A DNA stretch of 64,000 nucleotides from Embleya scabrispora (GTDB lineage: Bacteria; Actinomycetota; Actinomycetes; Streptomycetales; Streptomycetaceae). A model generated the notes under the pieces. The model was not told where the DNA came from. It saw only the letters and a program-made list of their open reading frames with translations, and ran no database searches. The position numbers and the translations under genes are program-made. Of the stretch, positions 1 through 12,201 are shown piece by piece (position 1 is the stretch's first letter; each line of letters starts with the position of its first letter). The stretch covers positions 5,125,501-5,189,500 of the forward strand of contig NZ_MWQN01000001.1 of NCBI RefSeq assembly GCF_002024165.1, in the 5' to 3' direction.

Positions 1-360
1 GGGGTGGCCGTGACCGCCTGCACGACGGAGAACCAGCCCGCGACGCCGCACGAGAAGAAACTGCTCGACGGGCCGGTCACGGTGGGCCGGTCCGACGACG
101 TGGCGGTCGGCAAGGGCAAGGTCTACACCGACACCTCGATCGTGGTGACCCAGCCGGCCAAGGACGATTACAAGGCGTTCGACGCCCGTTGTCCGCACCA
201 GGGGTGTCTGGTCACCAAGGTCGACCAGGGTGTCATCCAGTGCCAGTGCCACGGCAGCCAGTTCTCGATGAACGACGGTTCGGTCGTGCGCCGACCCGCC
301 AAACGCGGTCTCACACCGCTGCCGGTCACCGTCGCGAACGGCGAGATCGTGGTGGGTTGA
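1..360 (+). CDS. Rieske [2Fe-2S] lipoprotein, 5' end outside window
   Basis: C-terminal part of a Rieske iron-sulfur protein, probably an extracytoplasmic electron-transfer lipoprotein. Both cluster-binding boxes are present: CPHQGC near nt 190-207 and CQCHGS near nt 241-258, giving the usual two Cys and two His ligands. The reading frame is open at the window edge. The first residues read VAVTAC, which looks like a lipobox (V-T-A-C) at the end of a signal peptide, so the true start should lie upstream. A GTG at nt 4 is possible but would leave no signal sequence. The stop is at 358-360, 39 nt before uvrC. The Rieske assignment is firm; the electron partner is unknown. Confidence 0.88.
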   Translation, partial: GVAVTACTTENQPATPHEKKLLDGPVTVGRSDDVAVGKGKVYTDTSIVVTQPAKDDYKAFDARCPHQGCLVTKVDQGVIQCQCHGSQFSMNDGSVVRRPAKRGLTPLPVTVANGEIVVG

Positions 361-399
361 CCGCGAAAATCTGTTGGAGCCAGCACATAGGGTGGAGAA

Positions 400-2496
400 A
401 TGGACCCGTCGTCGTACCGGCCCGCGCCCGGCCAGATCCCGACGTCGCCCGGTGTGTACCGGTTCAGCGACGAGCACGGGCGCGTGGTCTACGTCGGCAA
501 GGCGAAGAACCTGCGCGCCCGGCTCTCGTCCTACTTCCAGGACCTGGCCAACCTGCACCCGCGCACCCAGACCATGGTCACCACCGCCGCCTCGGTGGAC
601 TGGACCGTGGTCGGCACCGAGGTCGAGGCACTCCAGCTCGAATACTCCTGGATCAAGGAGTTCGACCCCCGCTTCAACGTCAAGTACCGCGACGACAAGA
701 GCTATCCCTCGCTCGCGGTGACGTTGAACGAGGAGTTCCCGCGCGCCCAAGTGATGCGCGGTCCGCACCGCAAGGGGGTGCGCTACTTCGGGCCGTACGG
801 GCACGCGTGGGCCATCCGCGAGACGCTCGACCTGCTGCTTCGGGTCTTCCCGGTACGCACCTGCTCGGCCGGGGTGTTCAAGAACGCCCGCCAGGTGGGC
901 CGGCCGTGCCTGCTCGGCTACATCGGCAAGTGCGCGGCGCCGTGCACCGGCAAGATCTCCGCCGAGGACCACCGCGCGCTGGCCGAGGACTTCTGCGAGT
1001 TCATGGCCGGCCGCACCGGGCCCTACGTCAAGCGCGTCGAGCGCGAGATGAAGCAGGCCGCGCAGGCGATGGAATACGAGAAGGCGGCCCGGCTGCGCGA
1101 CGACCTGGCCGCGCTCACCCGCGCCCTGGAGAAGAACGCGATCGTCTTCGGCGACGGCACCGACGCCGACGTGATCGCCCTCGCCGAGGACGAACTCGAG
1201 GTCGCCGTCCAGATCTTCCACGTGCGCGGCGGTCGGGTGCGCGGCCAGCGCGGCTGGGTCACCGAGCGGGTCGAGGACGTGGACACCGCCGACCTGGTCG
1301 AGCACTTCCTCCAGCAGCTCTACGGCGAACAGCGCGGCGAGGCGGTGCCGCGCGAGGTGTTGGTGCCCGCGCTGCCCGCCGACACCGCCGCGCTGAGCGA
1401 GTGGCTGTGCGAACTGCGCGGCGCCAAGGTCGAGGTGCGGGTGCCGCAGCGCGGCGACAAGAAGTCGCTCCAGGAGACCGTGCGGCGCAACGCCGCCCAG
1501 GCGCTGAACCTGCACAAGCTGCGCCGCGCGGGCGATCTGACCGCCCGCTCGCTGGCGCTGCAACAACTCGCCGAGGCGCTGGACATGGACACCGCGCCGC
1601 TGCGCATCGAGTGCTACGACATCTCGCACCTGCAGGGCACCGAGGTGGTCGCCTCGATGGTGGTCTTCGAGGACGGCCTGCCGCGCAAGAGCGAATACCG
1701 GCGCTTCGCGATCAAGACCTTCGAGGGCCAGGACGACCCGCGCGCGATGCACGAGGTGCTGACCCGGCGTTTTCGGCGGTACAAGTCCGACCTCGCGCGT
1801 GACGCGGCCGGCGATGCCGCGGCGGACGCGGAGGGCGCCGACGGCGCGGAGCACACCGGGCCGATCGACCCCGAGACCGGCAAGCCGAAGCGGTTCGCGT
1901 ATCCGCCCCAGCTGGTCGTGGTCGACGGCGGGCAGCCCCAGGTCGCCGCCGCGATGCGGGCCTTGGAGGAGGCCGGCGTGGTGGACGTCACCGTGTGCGG
2001 CCTGGCCAAGCGGCTCGAAGAGGTCTGGGTTCCGGGGGAGGACGACCCGATCGTGCTCCCGCGCAGCAGCGGCGAGGCGCTGCTGATGCTCCAGCGCATC
2101 CGCGACGAGGCGCACCGCTTCGCGATCACCTACCACCGCGCCAAACGCTCCAAGGCGATGACGGCGAGCGCGCTGGACGACATCCCCGGCCTGGGCGAGA
2201 CCCGGCGCAAGGCGGTGCTGGCGCACTTCGGCTCGCTCAAGCGCCTGCGCGCGGCCCGGATCGAACAGATCACCGAGGTGCCCGGCATCGGTCGGGCCAC
2301 CGCGGCGGCGATCGTGGCGGCGCTCGCCACGCGGGCGCCCGCGGCTCCCGCCGTGAACACCGCCACGGGCGAGATCATGGAGGACGACGACGTCGCCGGC
2401 GCCGACGACGGTGTCGGCGCGGCGGACGAGGCGGTCCCGGTTGTCCCCCCGAGGCAGGAACCAGCAGGAGGAAGCGTTGAACTCGCCCAGCCGTAG
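400..2496 (+). CDS. uvrC: Excinuclease ABC subunit C (UvrC)
   Basis: UvrC makes both incisions in nucleotide excision repair after UvrAB has located the lesion. The 698-residue product has an N-terminal GIY-YIG nuclease domain (SPGVYRF and [13 protein letters not shown] within residues 10-50), a UVR coiled coil for UvrB contact around residues 215-250 ([15 protein letters not shown]), a central RNase H-like nuclease region containing [11 protein letters not shown], and a C-terminal tandem helix-hairpin-helix ([21 protein letters not shown]). An acidic Ala/Asp-rich insert of about 30 residues before LVVVDGG looks like a disordered linker. Length and domain order are normal for actinobacteria. 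The ATG follows GTGGAGAA. The stop lies 24 nt before rapZ. Confidence 0.97.
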   Translation: MDPSSYRPAPGQIPTSPGVYRFSDEHGRVVYVGKAKNLRARLSSYFQDLANLHPRTQTMVTTAASVDWTVVGTEVEALQLEYSWIKEFDPRFNVKYRDDKSYPSLAVTLNEEFPRAQVMRGPHRKGVRYFGPYGHAWAIRETLDLLLRVFPVRTCSAGVFKNARQVGRPCLLGYIGKCAAPCTGKISAEDHRALAEDFCEFMAGRTGPYVKRVEREMKQAAQAMEYEKAARLRDDLAALTRALEKNAIVFGDGTDADVIALAEDELEVAVQIFHVRGGRVRGQRGWVTERVEDVDTADLVEHFLQQLYGEQRGEAVPREVLVPALPADTAALSEWLCELRGAKVEVRVPQRGDKKSLQETVRRNAAQALNLHKLRRAGDLTARSLALQQLAEALDMDTAPLRIECYDISHLQGTEVVASMVVFEDGLPRKSEYRRFAIKTFEGQDDPRAMHEVLTRRFRRYKSDLARDAAGDAAADAEGADGAEHTGPIDPETGKPKRFAYPPQLVVVDGGQPQVAAAMRALEEAGVVDVTVCGLAKRLEEVWVPGEDDPIVLPRSSGEALLMLQRIRDEAHRFAITYHRAKRSKAMTASALDDIPGLGETRRKAVLAHFGSLKRLRAARIEQITEVPGIGRATAAAIVAALATRAPAAPAVNTATGEIMEDDDVAGADDGVGAADEAVPVVPPRQEPAGGSVELAQP

Positions 2497-2520
2497 GTGC
2501 GGCACGCACCGGGGGGACGC

Positions 2521-3414
2521 ATGAGTACCGAGAACACGAACGACGAGGTCGAGGGCACCCCGGAGCTGGTGATCATCTCCGGCATGTCCGGCGCCGGTCG
2601 CAGCACCGCCGCCAAGGGCATGGAGGACCTCGGCTGGTTCGTGGTGGACAACCTGCCGCCGTCGCTGATCCCCGCCATGGTCGACCTCGGGGCCCGCACG
2701 CAAGGGGCGGTCGCGCGGATAGCGGTCGTCGTCGACGTGCGCGGACGCACCTTCTTCGACGACCTGCGCTCCGCGCTCGGCGAGCTGGACGCGTCCGGCG
2801 TGCTGCGTCGGATCGTCTTCCTGGAGGCCTCCGACGACGTACTGGTGCGCCGCTTCGAGGGGGTCCGCCGGCCGCACCCGCTCCAGGACGACGGCCGCAT
2901 CCCCGACGGCATCGCCCGCGAGCGCGAACTACTGCGCGAGCTGCGCGGCGAGGCCGACCTGGTGATCGACACCTCCGACCTGAACGTGCACCAGCTGCGG
3001 GCCCGGATGGACGACCGGTTCGCCGGCTCCGGCGAGCCGCAGTTGCGCGCCACGGTGATGTCCTTCGGCTTCAAGTACGGCCTGCCCGTGGACGCCGACC
3101 TGGTGGTCGACTGCCGCTTCCTGCCCAACCCGCACTGGATCCCGGAACTGCGCCCGCACACCGGCATGGACGAGGCGGTCAGCCGGTACGTGTTCGACCA
3201 GCCCGGCGCGAAGGAGTTCCTGGACCGCTACGCCGAACTGCTGCACATCGTCACCGAGGGCTACCGGCGCGAGGGCAAGCGCTACGTCACGCTCGCGGTG
3301 GGGTGCACCGGCGGCAAGCACCGCAGCGTCGCGATGGCCGAGCGCCTCGCCCGCCGGCTCACCGAGGACGGCCTGGACACCGTGCTCGTACACCGCGACA
3401 TGGGCAGGGAATGA
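2521..3414 (+). CDS. rapZ: RNase adapter / P-loop protein RapZ (YvcJ family)
   Basis: P-loop nucleotide-binding protein of the RapZ/YvcJ family. In enteric bacteria it controls an amino-sugar small RNA; in actinobacteria its role is less clear. The Walker A motif [14 protein letters not shown] lies about 20 residues from the start. The C-terminal domain keeps the family motif [17 protein letters not shown] chose ATG 2521, preceded by a GGGGGG purine run, over an in-frame GTG at 2497 directly after the uvrC stop; that would add eight unconserved residues. The product is 297 residues. Its TGA overlaps the yvcK ATG (ATGA at 3411-3414), so the two are translationally coupled. The order rapZ-yvcK-whiA is conserved in Gram-positive bacteria. 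Confidence 0.95.
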   Translation: MSTENTNDEVEGTPELVIISGMSGAGRSTAAKGMEDLGWFVVDNLPPSLIPAMVDLGARTQGAVARIAVVVDVRGRTFFDDLRSALGELDASGVLRRIVFLEASDDVLVRRFEGVRRPHPLQDDGRIPDGIARERELLRELRGEADLVIDTSDLNVHQLRARMDDRFAGSGEPQLRATVMSFGFKYGLPVDADLVVDCRFLPNPHWIPELRPHTGMDEAVSRYVFDQPGAKEFLDRYAELLHIVTEGYRREGKRYVTLAVGCTGGKHRSVAMAERLARRLTEDGLDTVLVHRDMGRE

Positions 3415-4376
3415 GCGGCCCCAAGGTGGTCGCCCTGGGCGGCGGACACGGCCTCTCCGCCTCGCTGGCGGCGCTGCGCCGGCTCACCGACGACCTGACG
3501 GCGATCGTCACGGTCGCCGACGACGGCGGCTCCAGCGGGCGGCTGCGCAAGGACCTGGGCGTATTGCCGCCGGGCGATCTGCGGATGGCGCTGGCCGCGC
3601 TGTGCGGCGACGACGAGTGGGGGGTGACCTGGAGCCGGGTCATCCAGCACCGGTTCCGCCGCGAGGGCGAGCTGAACGGGCACGCGGTCGGCAACCTGCT
3701 CCTGGTCGGCCTGTGGGAACTGATGGACGACCCGATCGCGGCGCTGGACTGGATGGGCCGCCTCCTCGGCGCGCACGGGCGGGTGTTGCCGATGTCGGCG
3801 GTCCCGCTCGACATCGAGGCGGACGTCGCCGGGCACGACCCGGCCCACCCGGAGCGGGTGTCCACGGTGCGCGGGCAGGCCCAGGTCGCGGTCACCCCGG
3901 GCGACGTGCGCGGGATCCGACTGCTCCCGGCCGATCCGCCGGCCGTACCCGAGGCGGTCGCGGCGGTGCGTGACGCCGATTGGGTGGTTGTCGGGCCCGG
4001 TTCGTGGTTCACCTCGGTACTGCCCCACCTGCTCGTTCCCGAGTTGGCGGCGGCGCTGGTGGAGACCAAGGCCAGGCGGCTGTTGGCGCTGAATCTGGCC
4101 CCGCAACCGGGCGAGACGGCGGGTTTCTCGCCGCAGCAGCACCTGGAGGTGCTGGCCGCGCACGCCCCGGCGCTGACCTTTGACATCGTCCTCGGCGACC
4201 GCGACCGTGTGGAGGACGTACCGGGCCTGGAACGGGCCACGGCGGCGCTCGGTGGACACGTCCATCTGGCCCCCGTTTCGGCGGTCGACGGCTCGCCGCG
4301 ACACGACCCCGAACGGTTGGCCTCGGCCTACGGCCGGATCTTCGTCGATCGTGAAAGGATCGCTTCATGGCGATGA
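3411..4376 (+). CDS. yvcK: Gluconeogenesis factor YvcK (CofD-like)
   Basis: YvcK/CofD-like protein that binds UDP-sugars and is needed in Bacillus for growth on gluconeogenic carbon and for normal cell shape. Conserved parts are visible: [14 protein letters not shown] at the N terminus, then [15 protein letters not shown] and [12 protein letters not shown], and [10 protein letters not shown] further on. The product is 321 residues, a normal length. The start is ATG 3411, which overlaps the rapZ stop; the frame stays open upstream but there it covers rapZ in another frame. The gene ends inside whiA (10-nt overlap). Coupling to the genes on both sides suggests one transcript. Confidence 0.94.
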   Translation: MSGPKVVALGGGHGLSASLAALRRLTDDLTAIVTVADDGGSSGRLRKDLGVLPPGDLRMALAALCGDDEWGVTWSRVIQHRFRREGELNGHAVGNLLLVGLWELMDDPIAALDWMGRLLGAHGRVLPMSAVPLDIEADVAGHDPAHPERVSTVRGQAQVAVTPGDVRGIRLLPADPPAVPEAVAAVRDADWVVVGPGSWFTSVLPHLLVPELAAALVETKARRLLALNLAPQPGETAGFSPQQHLEVLAAHAPALTFDIVLGDRDRVEDVPGLERATAALGGHVHLAPVSAVDGSPRHDPERLASAYGRIFVDRERIASWR

Positions 4377-5347
4377 CGGCAGCAGTGAAGGACGAGCTCA
4401 GCCGCCTCCCGGTCACCCGGTCGTGCTGTCGCAAGGCGGAGGTCTCCGCGCTCTTGCGCTTCGCGGGCGGACTGCACATCGTGGGCGGGCGAATCGTCAT
4501 CGAGGCGGAGTTGGACACCGCGATGGCCGCGCGCCGGCTGCGCAAGGACATCCTCGAGGTCTACGGGCACAGCTCGGACCTGGTCGTGGTGGCTCCCGGC
4601 GGGCTGCGCCGCGGCAGCCGCTACGTGGTCCGGGTCGCGGTCGGCGGCGATCAACTGGCCCGCCAGACCGGGCTGCTGGACGCGCGCGGGCGACCGGTAC
4701 GCGGACTGCCGCCCCAGGTCGTCTCGGGTGCCACGTGCGACGCGGAGGCTGCCTGGCGCGGCGCGTTCCTGGCCCACGGCTCGCTCACCGAACCCGGCCG
4801 CTCCTCGGCCCTGGAGGTGACCTGCCCCGGCTCGGAGGCGGCGCTCGCCCTGGTCGGCGCGGCGCGTCGGCTGGGCCTGGCGGCCAAGTCGCGCGAGGTG
4901 CGCGGGGTGGACCGGGTGGTGGTCCGCGACGGCGACGCGATCGGCGCGCTGCTCACCCGGCTCGGCGCGCACGAGAGCGTGCTGGCCTGGGAGGAGCGGC
5001 GGATGCGCCGCGAGGTGCGGGCCACGGCGAACCGGTTGGCCAACTTCGACGACGCGAACCTGCGCCGCTCGGCCCGGGCGGCGGTCGCCGCGGGGGCACG
5101 GGTGCAGCGGGCGTTGGAGATCCTGGGCGAGGAGGTCCCGGAGCACCTGGCGGCGGCCGGCAAGCTGCGGCTCGACCACAAGCAGGCGTCGCTGGAGGAG
5201 CTGGGCGGGCTGGCCGAGCCGCCGCTGACCAAGGACGCGGTCGCGGGTCGGATCCGCCGCCTGCTGGCGATGGCCGACAAGCGCGCGGGCGAGCTGGGCA
5301 TGCCCGGCACCGACGCCGGACTGTCCGTGGACATACTCGTGTCCTGA
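4367..5347 (+). CDS. whiA: Sporulation / cell division regulator WhiA
   Basis: WhiA combines a LAGLIDADG homing-endonuclease-like fold with a C-terminal helix-turn-helix. In Streptomyces it works with WhiB to activate sporulation septation genes. The 326-residue product begins [17 protein letters not shown], typical of the family, and has the N-terminal [18 protein letters not shown] segment. The C-terminal DNA-binding part is around residues 225-310, with [18 protein letters not shown] and [20 protein letters not shown]. The ATG lies 8 nt after GAAAGGA and overlaps the end of yvcK. A long hairpin follows at 5437-5480 and probably ends the uvrC-to-whiA transcript. Confidence 0.96.
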   Translation: MAMTAAVKDELSRLPVTRSCCRKAEVSALLRFAGGLHIVGGRIVIEAELDTAMAARRLRKDILEVYGHSSDLVVVAPGGLRRGSRYVVRVAVGGDQLARQTGLLDARGRPVRGLPPQVVSGATCDAEAAWRGAFLAHGSLTEPGRSSALEVTCPGSEAALALVGAARRLGLAAKSREVRGVDRVVVRDGDAIGALLTRLGAHESVLAWEERRMRREVRATANRLANFDDANLRRSARAAVAAGARVQRALEILGEEVPEHLAAAGKLRLDHKQASLEELGGLAEPPLTKDAVAGRIRRLLAMADKRAGELGMPGTDAGLSVDILVS

Positions 5348-5436
5348 GCGCTCCGGGGGTCATCGGCTCCCGGCGCGGGCGGCTCGAACCCGCGGGGTTC
5401 GGCCCACGCGCCCGCCGCGCACGCCAAAACCATTCG

Positions 5437-5480
5437 AAGGCGTCGATCCGCGAGACATAGAGTCTCCGGATCGGCGCCTT
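5437..5480 (+). terminator. Long hairpin after whiA
   Basis: A 14-nt arm (5437-5450) pairs fully with 5467-5480, counting one G-U pair. An inner stem GAGAC/GTCTC extends it, leaving a loop of about five bases. No U tract follows. It is probably a factor-independent or 3'-end-protecting structure closing the whiA transcript. Confidence 0.6.
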
Positions 5481-5532
5481 CGTCCGTAGTCGCGGAGGCA
5501 AGGCCGCGCACGCGAGGGAAGGAACCACCACC

Positions 5533-6777
5533 GTGGACGTCCGCACGATCGACGAAGACGAGCTCATCCCGTGGACCGCCGCCGTCGGCGTCGGCTTTCT
5601 CCGAGTCCCCGACGACTCCAAGGAGAACCGTGAGAAGCGGTTGGCCCACTGGCGCGAGCGGGCCGACCTGGCCAGGACGCGCGGGGCCTTCGACGGCGAT
5701 CGATGTGTGGGCACCTTCCGCAGCTTCGCCACCGGGCTGACCGTGCCCGGCGGTGCGATCGTGCCGGTGTCGGCGATCACCAACGTGACCGTCTCGCCCA
5801 CTCATCGTCGGCGCGGGCTGCTCACCGAGATGATGCGGCTCGACCTGGCCGACGCCGCCGCGCGCGGCGAGATGCTGGCCATCCTGATCGCCGCCGAATA
5901 CCGCATATACGGCCGGTTCGGCTTCGGCGTGGCCACCGAATACCAAAAGTTCACGCTCGACATGCTGCGCACCGACTTCGCCCCCGACGCACCGGTCGAG
6001 GAGGGCGGGCGGATCGAGCTGGTCACCCCCGAGGAGGTGGCCGAGCTGGGCCCGCCGCTGCACGAGGAGTTCCGCGGGCTGCGCGCGGGCGCGATCGGCC
6101 GCACGGCGCTATGGTGGGGCAACTACACGGGCCTGAACCCGTCCCCGGCGAATCCGGCCCCGCCCCGCTTCCACGCGATCTACCGCGACCCGTCCGGGAA
6201 GGTCGCCGGTCTGGTCTCCTACCGCACCGACGACCGCTGGGACGAGTTCGTACCCAAGGTGACGCTGACCGTGGACTCGCTGATGGCGCTGACCCCGGCG
6301 GCCGAGTTCGCGCTGTGGCGGTTCTGCGCGAGCGTGGACTACGTGGAGAAGATCGAGGCCGCCGACCGCAGTCCCGACGAACTGTTGCCGATGCTGCTCA
6401 CCGACGCCCGGGCGATCACCACGCAGACCCGCCGGGACTTCGTCTGGACCCGGATCCTGGACGCGCCCGCCGCGTTCTCCGCGCGCACCTACGGCGCCCG
6501 GGACCGGCTCGTGGTCGAGGTCTCCGACGATCTCGGGTACGCGGCCGGCCGGTTCGCGATCGACGGCGCACTCGACGGCGGCACGTGCGTGCCGACCGGG
6601 GAGCCGGCCGAACTGGCCCTGGACGTGGCCACGCTCGGCGCGTTGTACCTGGGTTCGGGGTCGCCGGTGCGGCTGGCCGTGGCCGGGCGGATATCCGAGT
6701 TGTCACCCGGTGCCGCCGAGCGGGCCGAGGCATTGTTGCGGACGCCGCGCGAACCGTGGTGCCCCGACTGGTTCTGA
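5533..6777 (+). CDS. GNAT N-acetyltransferase, Eis family
   Basis: Looks like an Eis-type acetyltransferase: an N-terminal GNAT domain, a second degenerate GNAT domain and a C-terminal SCP2-like domain. Eis proteins acetylate amines of aminoglycosides and of protein lysines. The acetyl-CoA loop region reads VSPTHRRRGLLTEMMRLDL (residues about 93-112), the typical R/Q-x-x-G-x-G/L arrangement. The protein ends in -DWF, keeping the free C-terminal carboxylate that Eis enzymes use in catalysis. Its 414 residues match the family. The start is GTG 5533, 9 nt after GGAAGGAA. It appears to be a single-gene unit between the whiA hairpin and the M14 gene. Whether it confers resistance cannot be told from sequence. 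Confidence 0.85.
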   Translation: MDVRTIDEDELIPWTAAVGVGFLRVPDDSKENREKRLAHWRERADLARTRGAFDGDRCVGTFRSFATGLTVPGGAIVPVSAITNVTVSPTHRRRGLLTEMMRLDLADAAARGEMLAILIAAEYRIYGRFGFGVATEYQKFTLDMLRTDFAPDAPVEEGGRIELVTPEEVAELGPPLHEEFRGLRAGAIGRTALWWGNYTGLNPSPANPAPPRFHAIYRDPSGKVAGLVSYRTDDRWDEFVPKVTLTVDSLMALTPAAEFALWRFCASVDYVEKIEAADRSPDELLPMLLTDARAITTQTRRDFVWTRILDAPAAFSARTYGARDRLVVEVSDDLGYAAGRFAIDGALDGGTCVPTGEPAELALDVATLGALYLGSGSPVRLAVAGRISELSPGAAERAEALLRTPREPWCPDWF

Positions 6778-6956
6778 CCACATCGTGGAATCTTTGCGCG
6801 TAGCCTCGACCGAATATGACCGTCAGTCAGGTCTCGTGTACCACGCGGTAGGTGCCGTAGCATGCGCAACACCCGGGCGCAGGAGTCACGTTCCATCCCT
6901 CGGGTGGTGATTTCGCGCCTACCCGTATGCACGCCTAACCCACGACTGGGGGGTCG

Positions 6957-9900
6957 ATGAGGCGTCATCGTTCCACGGGCACCACCAAACGAGTTCGGCT
7001 GGCCACGACGGGGATCGCGGCGCTTTCGCTGGCACTGGGTCTGTTGACCGCAGCGCCGGCGAGCACCGCGGCACCCGCCGCCGGTCCCTCCTATCCCGAA
7101 GTGACCAGCGCACCACCGGAAGCGAAGCTTCCTCCGGCGGGCGACAACGGACCGCAGTCCTACACGATCAAGGCCGACTCCGCCCAGGTGAAGCAGATCT
7201 TCGCCCTGGGCGTGGACCGCCACGAGACGAAGGCCACCAGGACCGCCGACGGCAAGGCCGAGCTGGAGGTGATCCTGAGCGATGCCCAGGCCGCCAAGCT
7301 GCGTGCCGCCGGCCTCGCGGTGGAGGCGAAGTCCCAGGCGCAGAACCGCTCGGCGGCTCCGGCCGCGGCGGGCGTCTTCCGCAAGTACAGCGGTCCGGGC
7401 GGCCTGGGCGCCGAGCTGGTGCAACTCGCCAAGGACCACCCGGACATCGCCAAGACCGTCAGCATCGGCAAGACCGTGCTCGGACAGGACATCCTCGCGG
7501 TCAAGGTGACCAAGAACGTCCGCACCAGCCCCGACGGGTCCAAGCCCGCCGTGTTGTACATGTCCAACCAGCACGCGCGCGAGTGGATCACGCCGGAGAT
7601 GACCCGCCGGCTGCTGCACCACTACGTGGACGGCTACGGCACCGACGCCGAGGCGACGCGGCTGGTCGCGGACAACGAGCTGTGGTTCGTGATCTCGGCC
7701 AACCCCGACGGCTACGACTGGACCTTCCAGACCGGCCAGCGGTTGTGGCGCAAGAACCTGCGCGACAACAACGGCGACGGCGTGATCACCGCCGGCGACG
7801 GTGTCGACCTCAACCGCAACTTCGACTACAAGTGGGGCTACGACAACGAGGGCTCCTCGCCCGACCCGTTGAACGAGACCTACCGCGGCCCCGCCCCGTC
7901 CTCCGAGCCGGAGACCCGGGCGATCGAGGGCTTCGCCCGGCACATCAAGGCGAAGTTCGTGGTCAACTACCACTCCGCCGCGCAACTGATCCTCTACGGC
8001 GTCGGCTCGCAGGTGGCGACCCCCAGCCCCGACGACGAGATCATGGTCGCGCTCGCGGGCGACGACGCGCACCCGGCGGTCGCGGACTACGACCCGGACC
8101 TGTCGGCCGAGCTGTACGTGACCAACGGCGACACCGACGGACAGATGAACGAGGCGTACAAGACGCTCTCGTTCACCCCGGAGATGTCCACGTGTGCCAC
8201 GGCCGCCGGTTACCTGCCGGACGATCCGTACACGGTGGAGAACTGCGGCAGCATCTTCAGCTTCCCGAACGACGAGACGCTGGTCGGGATGGAGTACGCC
8301 AAGAACCAGGCGTTCGCCCTGTCGGTGGCCAAGTCGGCCAAGGACCCGGACGACCCGGTCTCCTCGGTCGGGCGCAAGGCTCCCGACCTGATCGCCGACC
8401 GGTTCGAGCACTCCTATGCCGAGGACCACGACGACCAGACCGTCGCGGTGATCGCCAAGCGCGCGCTGACCAACCGCAAGCTCAACTACCGCGTCAACGG
8501 CGGCCCGGCCAAGACCGCGGGCGTCAAGGAGTGGAAGGGCGGCAAGCGGTACGGCGAGCAGGGTTCGGTCTACTACGCCGAATACCGGGGCGACATCAAG
8601 AACGTGCGCACCGGTGACCGGGTCGAGGTGTGGTTCACCGGCGACAAGGCCGGCACCGGCAAGGTGGAGAGCGATCGCTTCACCTTCACGGTGGAGAGCG
8701 GCATCGCCGAGAAGACCGAGACGCTGGTCCTGGCCAACGAGGACTACAAGGGCGTCAACCCGACCTACCCGCCGAACACCGTCGGTCCCAAGTACGCGCA
8801 GCAGTACGTGGACGCGCTGGCGGCCAACGGCATCAAGGCGGCCGTCTACGACGTCGACAGGCTCGGCGCGCCGCACCACCTCGGCGTGCTCTCGCACTTC
8901 AAGGGCGTGTTCTGGTACCTCGGCGACAACCGACTGACCACGGACGCGGCCCGGGAGAACACCGACGTCCAGGGCGACATCTACCAGGACGCCCAGGTCA
9001 CGCCGCTGGTCCAGGACTTGACCGTCAACGTGCGCGACTTCCTCAACGAGGGCGGCAAGCTGGCCTACCTCGGCGAGACCGCGGGCTACTACGGTCCCCT
9101 GCGCAGCGCCGCGGGCGGCGGCATCTACTACGGCCTGAACGGGCACCCGGACCAGCCCTGCAAGGTCACCGTCGACCCGACGAGCGACTGTCTGATCGTC
9201 TCCGACGACTTCACCCAGTACTGGCTCGGCGCCTTCGATCGCTCGGCGACCAACGGCGCCTCCGGTGTGGTCGGTTCGGCCGCGCCCTTCGAGGGCATCG
9301 ACAAGCCGCTGCCGGGCACCGCGTCCAACCCGCTGAACGAGGCGGGCGGATTCCTGCCCACCAGTTCGATCCTGACGCCGGACAAGTTCCCGCTGTTCGA
9401 CAGCCGCTCGGTGGCGACGTACTCGGGCAACACGTCCGGGCCGTACACCCCGGCCGAGGGCAAGTGGTACATCAACGGCCTGCACACGGACAACGCGTAC
9501 AAGCGACTGACCCGCACGATCGACCTCACCGGGGTCACCGCGGCGGACGCGGCGAAGCTCACCGCGCAGTTCTCGTACGACACCGAGCGGGCCTGGGACC
9601 ACGCGATCGTGGAAGCGCACACCGTCGGCGCCGAGGACTGGACGACGCTCCCGGACCTGAACGGGAACAGCACCACCAAGCCGCCCACCTCCTGTGAGGG
9701 CGGCGACCTGGTGGCCACCCACCCGCAGTTGAAGCACTACCTCACGGTGACCACTCCCAAGTGCCTGAGCACCGGTACCACCGGGTCGTGGAACGCGTTC
9801 ACCGGCAACTCGGGCGGCTGGAAGCCCGTCGCGTTCGACCTGTCCGCGTACGCCGGCAAGAAGATCGAGGTGTCGATCGCGTACGTGAGCGACGCGAACA

Positions 9901-10181
9901 CCGGCGGCACCGGCCTGTTCGTGGACGACACCAAGGTCGTCACCGCGGCGGGTGTCCGGGACGCCGAGGCGTTCGAGACCGGTCTGGGCCCGTGGGTTCT
10001 GGCCGGCCCGCCGCCCGGTGACCAGGCGCTGGTCGGCTTCACCCGCAGCCAGGCCGCGTTCGGCTCGTCGGTGATCGCCACCGACGACACGATGCTCGTC
10101 GGCTTCGGCCTGGAGCAGTTGGCCACGGCACAGGACCGCAAGGTCTTCGTGGACCGGATCCTGCGGGAGTTGTACAAGTAG
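6957..10181 (+). CDS. Secreted M14 zinc carboxypeptidase, multidomain
   Basis: Exported metallocarboxypeptidase. The N terminus has a basic stretch (KRVRLATTG) followed by a hydrophobic core and an Ala-rich cleavage region around residues 30-43, a Sec-type signal. The M14 catalytic domain spans about residues 130-450. Zinc ligands are H206 and E209 (NQHAREW) and H339 (VNYHSA), and the catalytic Glu is E409 (FTPEMS). DLNRNFDYKWG supplies the substrate-binding Arg. The remaining 600 residues hold a beta-rich segment, a glutamine-amidotransferase-like region (FKGVFWYLGDNRLTTD) and a C-terminal jelly-roll or MAM-like part seen in secreted streptomycete peptidases. The ATG follows a GGGGGG run. 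Length (1074 residues) is usual for this actinobacterial subgroup. Confidence 0.92.
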   Translation: MRRHRSTGTTKRVRLATTGIAALSLALGLLTAAPASTAAPAAGPSYPEVTSAPPEAKLPPAGDNGPQSYTIKADSAQVKQIFALGVDRHETKATRTADGKAELEVILSDAQAAKLRAAGLAVEAKSQAQNRSAAPAAAGVFRKYSGPGGLGAELVQLAKDHPDIAKTVSIGKTVLGQDILAVKVTKNVRTSPDGSKPAVLYMSNQHAREWITPEMTRRLLHHYVDGYGTDAEATRLVADNELWFVISANPDGYDWTFQTGQRLWRKNLRDNNGDGVITAGDGVDLNRNFDYKWGYDNEGSSPDPLNETYRGPAPSSEPETRAIEGFARHIKAKFVVNYHSAAQLILYGVGSQVATPSPDDEIMVALAGDDAHPAVADYDPDLSAELYVTNGDTDGQMNEAYKTLSFTPEMSTCATAAGYLPDDPYTVENCGSIFSFPNDETLVGMEYAKNQAFALSVAKSAKDPDDPVSSVGRKAPDLIADRFEHSYAEDHDDQTVAVIAKRALTNRKLNYRVNGGPAKTAGVKEWKGGKRYGEQGSVYYAEYRGDIKNVRTGDRVEVWFTGDKAGTGKVESDRFTFTVESGIAEKTETLVLANEDYKGVNPTYPPNTVGPKYAQQYVDALAANGIKAAVYDVDRLGAPHHLGVLSHFKGVFWYLGDNRLTTDAARENTDVQGDIYQDAQVTPLVQDLTVNVRDFLNEGGKLAYLGETAGYYGPLRSAAGGGIYYGLNGHPDQPCKVTVDPTSDCLIVSDDFTQYWLGAFDRSATNGASGVVGSAAPFEGIDKPLPGTASNPLNEAGGFLPTSSILTPDKFPLFDSRSVATYSGNTSGPYTPAEGKWYINGLHTDNAYKRLTRTIDLTGVTAADAAKLTAQFSYDTERAWDHAIVEAHTVGAEDWTTLPDLNGNSTTKPPTSCEGGDLVATHPQLKHYLTVTTPKCLSTGTTGSWNAFTGNSGGWKPVAFDLSAYAGKKIEVSIAYVSDANTGGTGLFVDDTKVVTAAGVRDAEAFETGLGPWVLAGPPPGDQALVGFTRSQAAFGSSVIATDDTMLVGFGLEQLATAQDRKVFVDRILRELYK

Positions 10182-10202
10182 GCGCGAGCGCGTGTGATCG
10201 AC

Positions 10203-10264
10203 CCACCGGGAAAAACCGGTGGCCGTGATACCGGCCCCCGGCGGAGACTTCTCCGCCGGGGGCC
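10203..10264 (+). terminator. Tandem hairpins after M14 peptidase gene
   Basis: Two stems lie back to back. CCACCGG/CCGGTGG (10203-10222) encloses an A-rich loop. The second pairs 10233-10247 with 10250-10264 and is essentially perfect and GC-rich. A short A/T stretch (CATTAA) follows. This is a strong double terminator for the peptidase gene. Confidence 0.75.
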
Positions 10265-10269
10265 ATTAA

Positions 10270-12063
<1,794 letters not shown>

Positions 12064-12103
12064 CGGACCGGCACACGTGCCGATAGTCGACGCTCGACGA
12101 TGC

Positions 12104-12134
12104 GGGCCCGGGTGACACGTCGTCGCCCGGGCCC
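12104..12134 (+). terminator. Hairpin between gap and pgk
   Basis: A 12-bp GC-rich stem pairs 12104-12115 with 12123-12134 (one G-U pair) around a 7-nt loop. No U tract is present. It may end or attenuate the gap message before pgk. Confidence 0.6.
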
Positions 12135-12194
12135 ACCGTTTCTGCGACATCCGAGCACGACCATCCCCACCGTTTCTTCGACATCCGAGGACGA
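12132..12194 (+). repeat. 29-nt direct duplication in the pgk leader
   Basis: Two 29-nt copies, at 12132-12160 and 12166-12194, differ at only two positions and begin 34 nt apart. The second copy contains the purine-rich stretch CCGAGGACGA that serves as ribosome-binding site for the TTG start of pgk. In the first copy the same place reads CCGAGCACGA, so only one copy keeps the GAGG element. Confidence 0.85.
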
Positions 12195-12201
12195 GTCGAA
12201 C

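Noticed and set aside
5340-5425. tRNA-like GGGTTCGAGCC sequence on the minus strand after whiA
   Set aside because: The T-loop-like heptamer lacks a pairing 5-bp stem, and no acceptor or anticodon arms can be drawn.
6489-9737. 1082-codon open frame antisense to the M14 peptidase gene
   Set aside because: Shadow frame caused by high third-position GC. The composition is Val/Arg/Gly/Asp-rich with no motifs.
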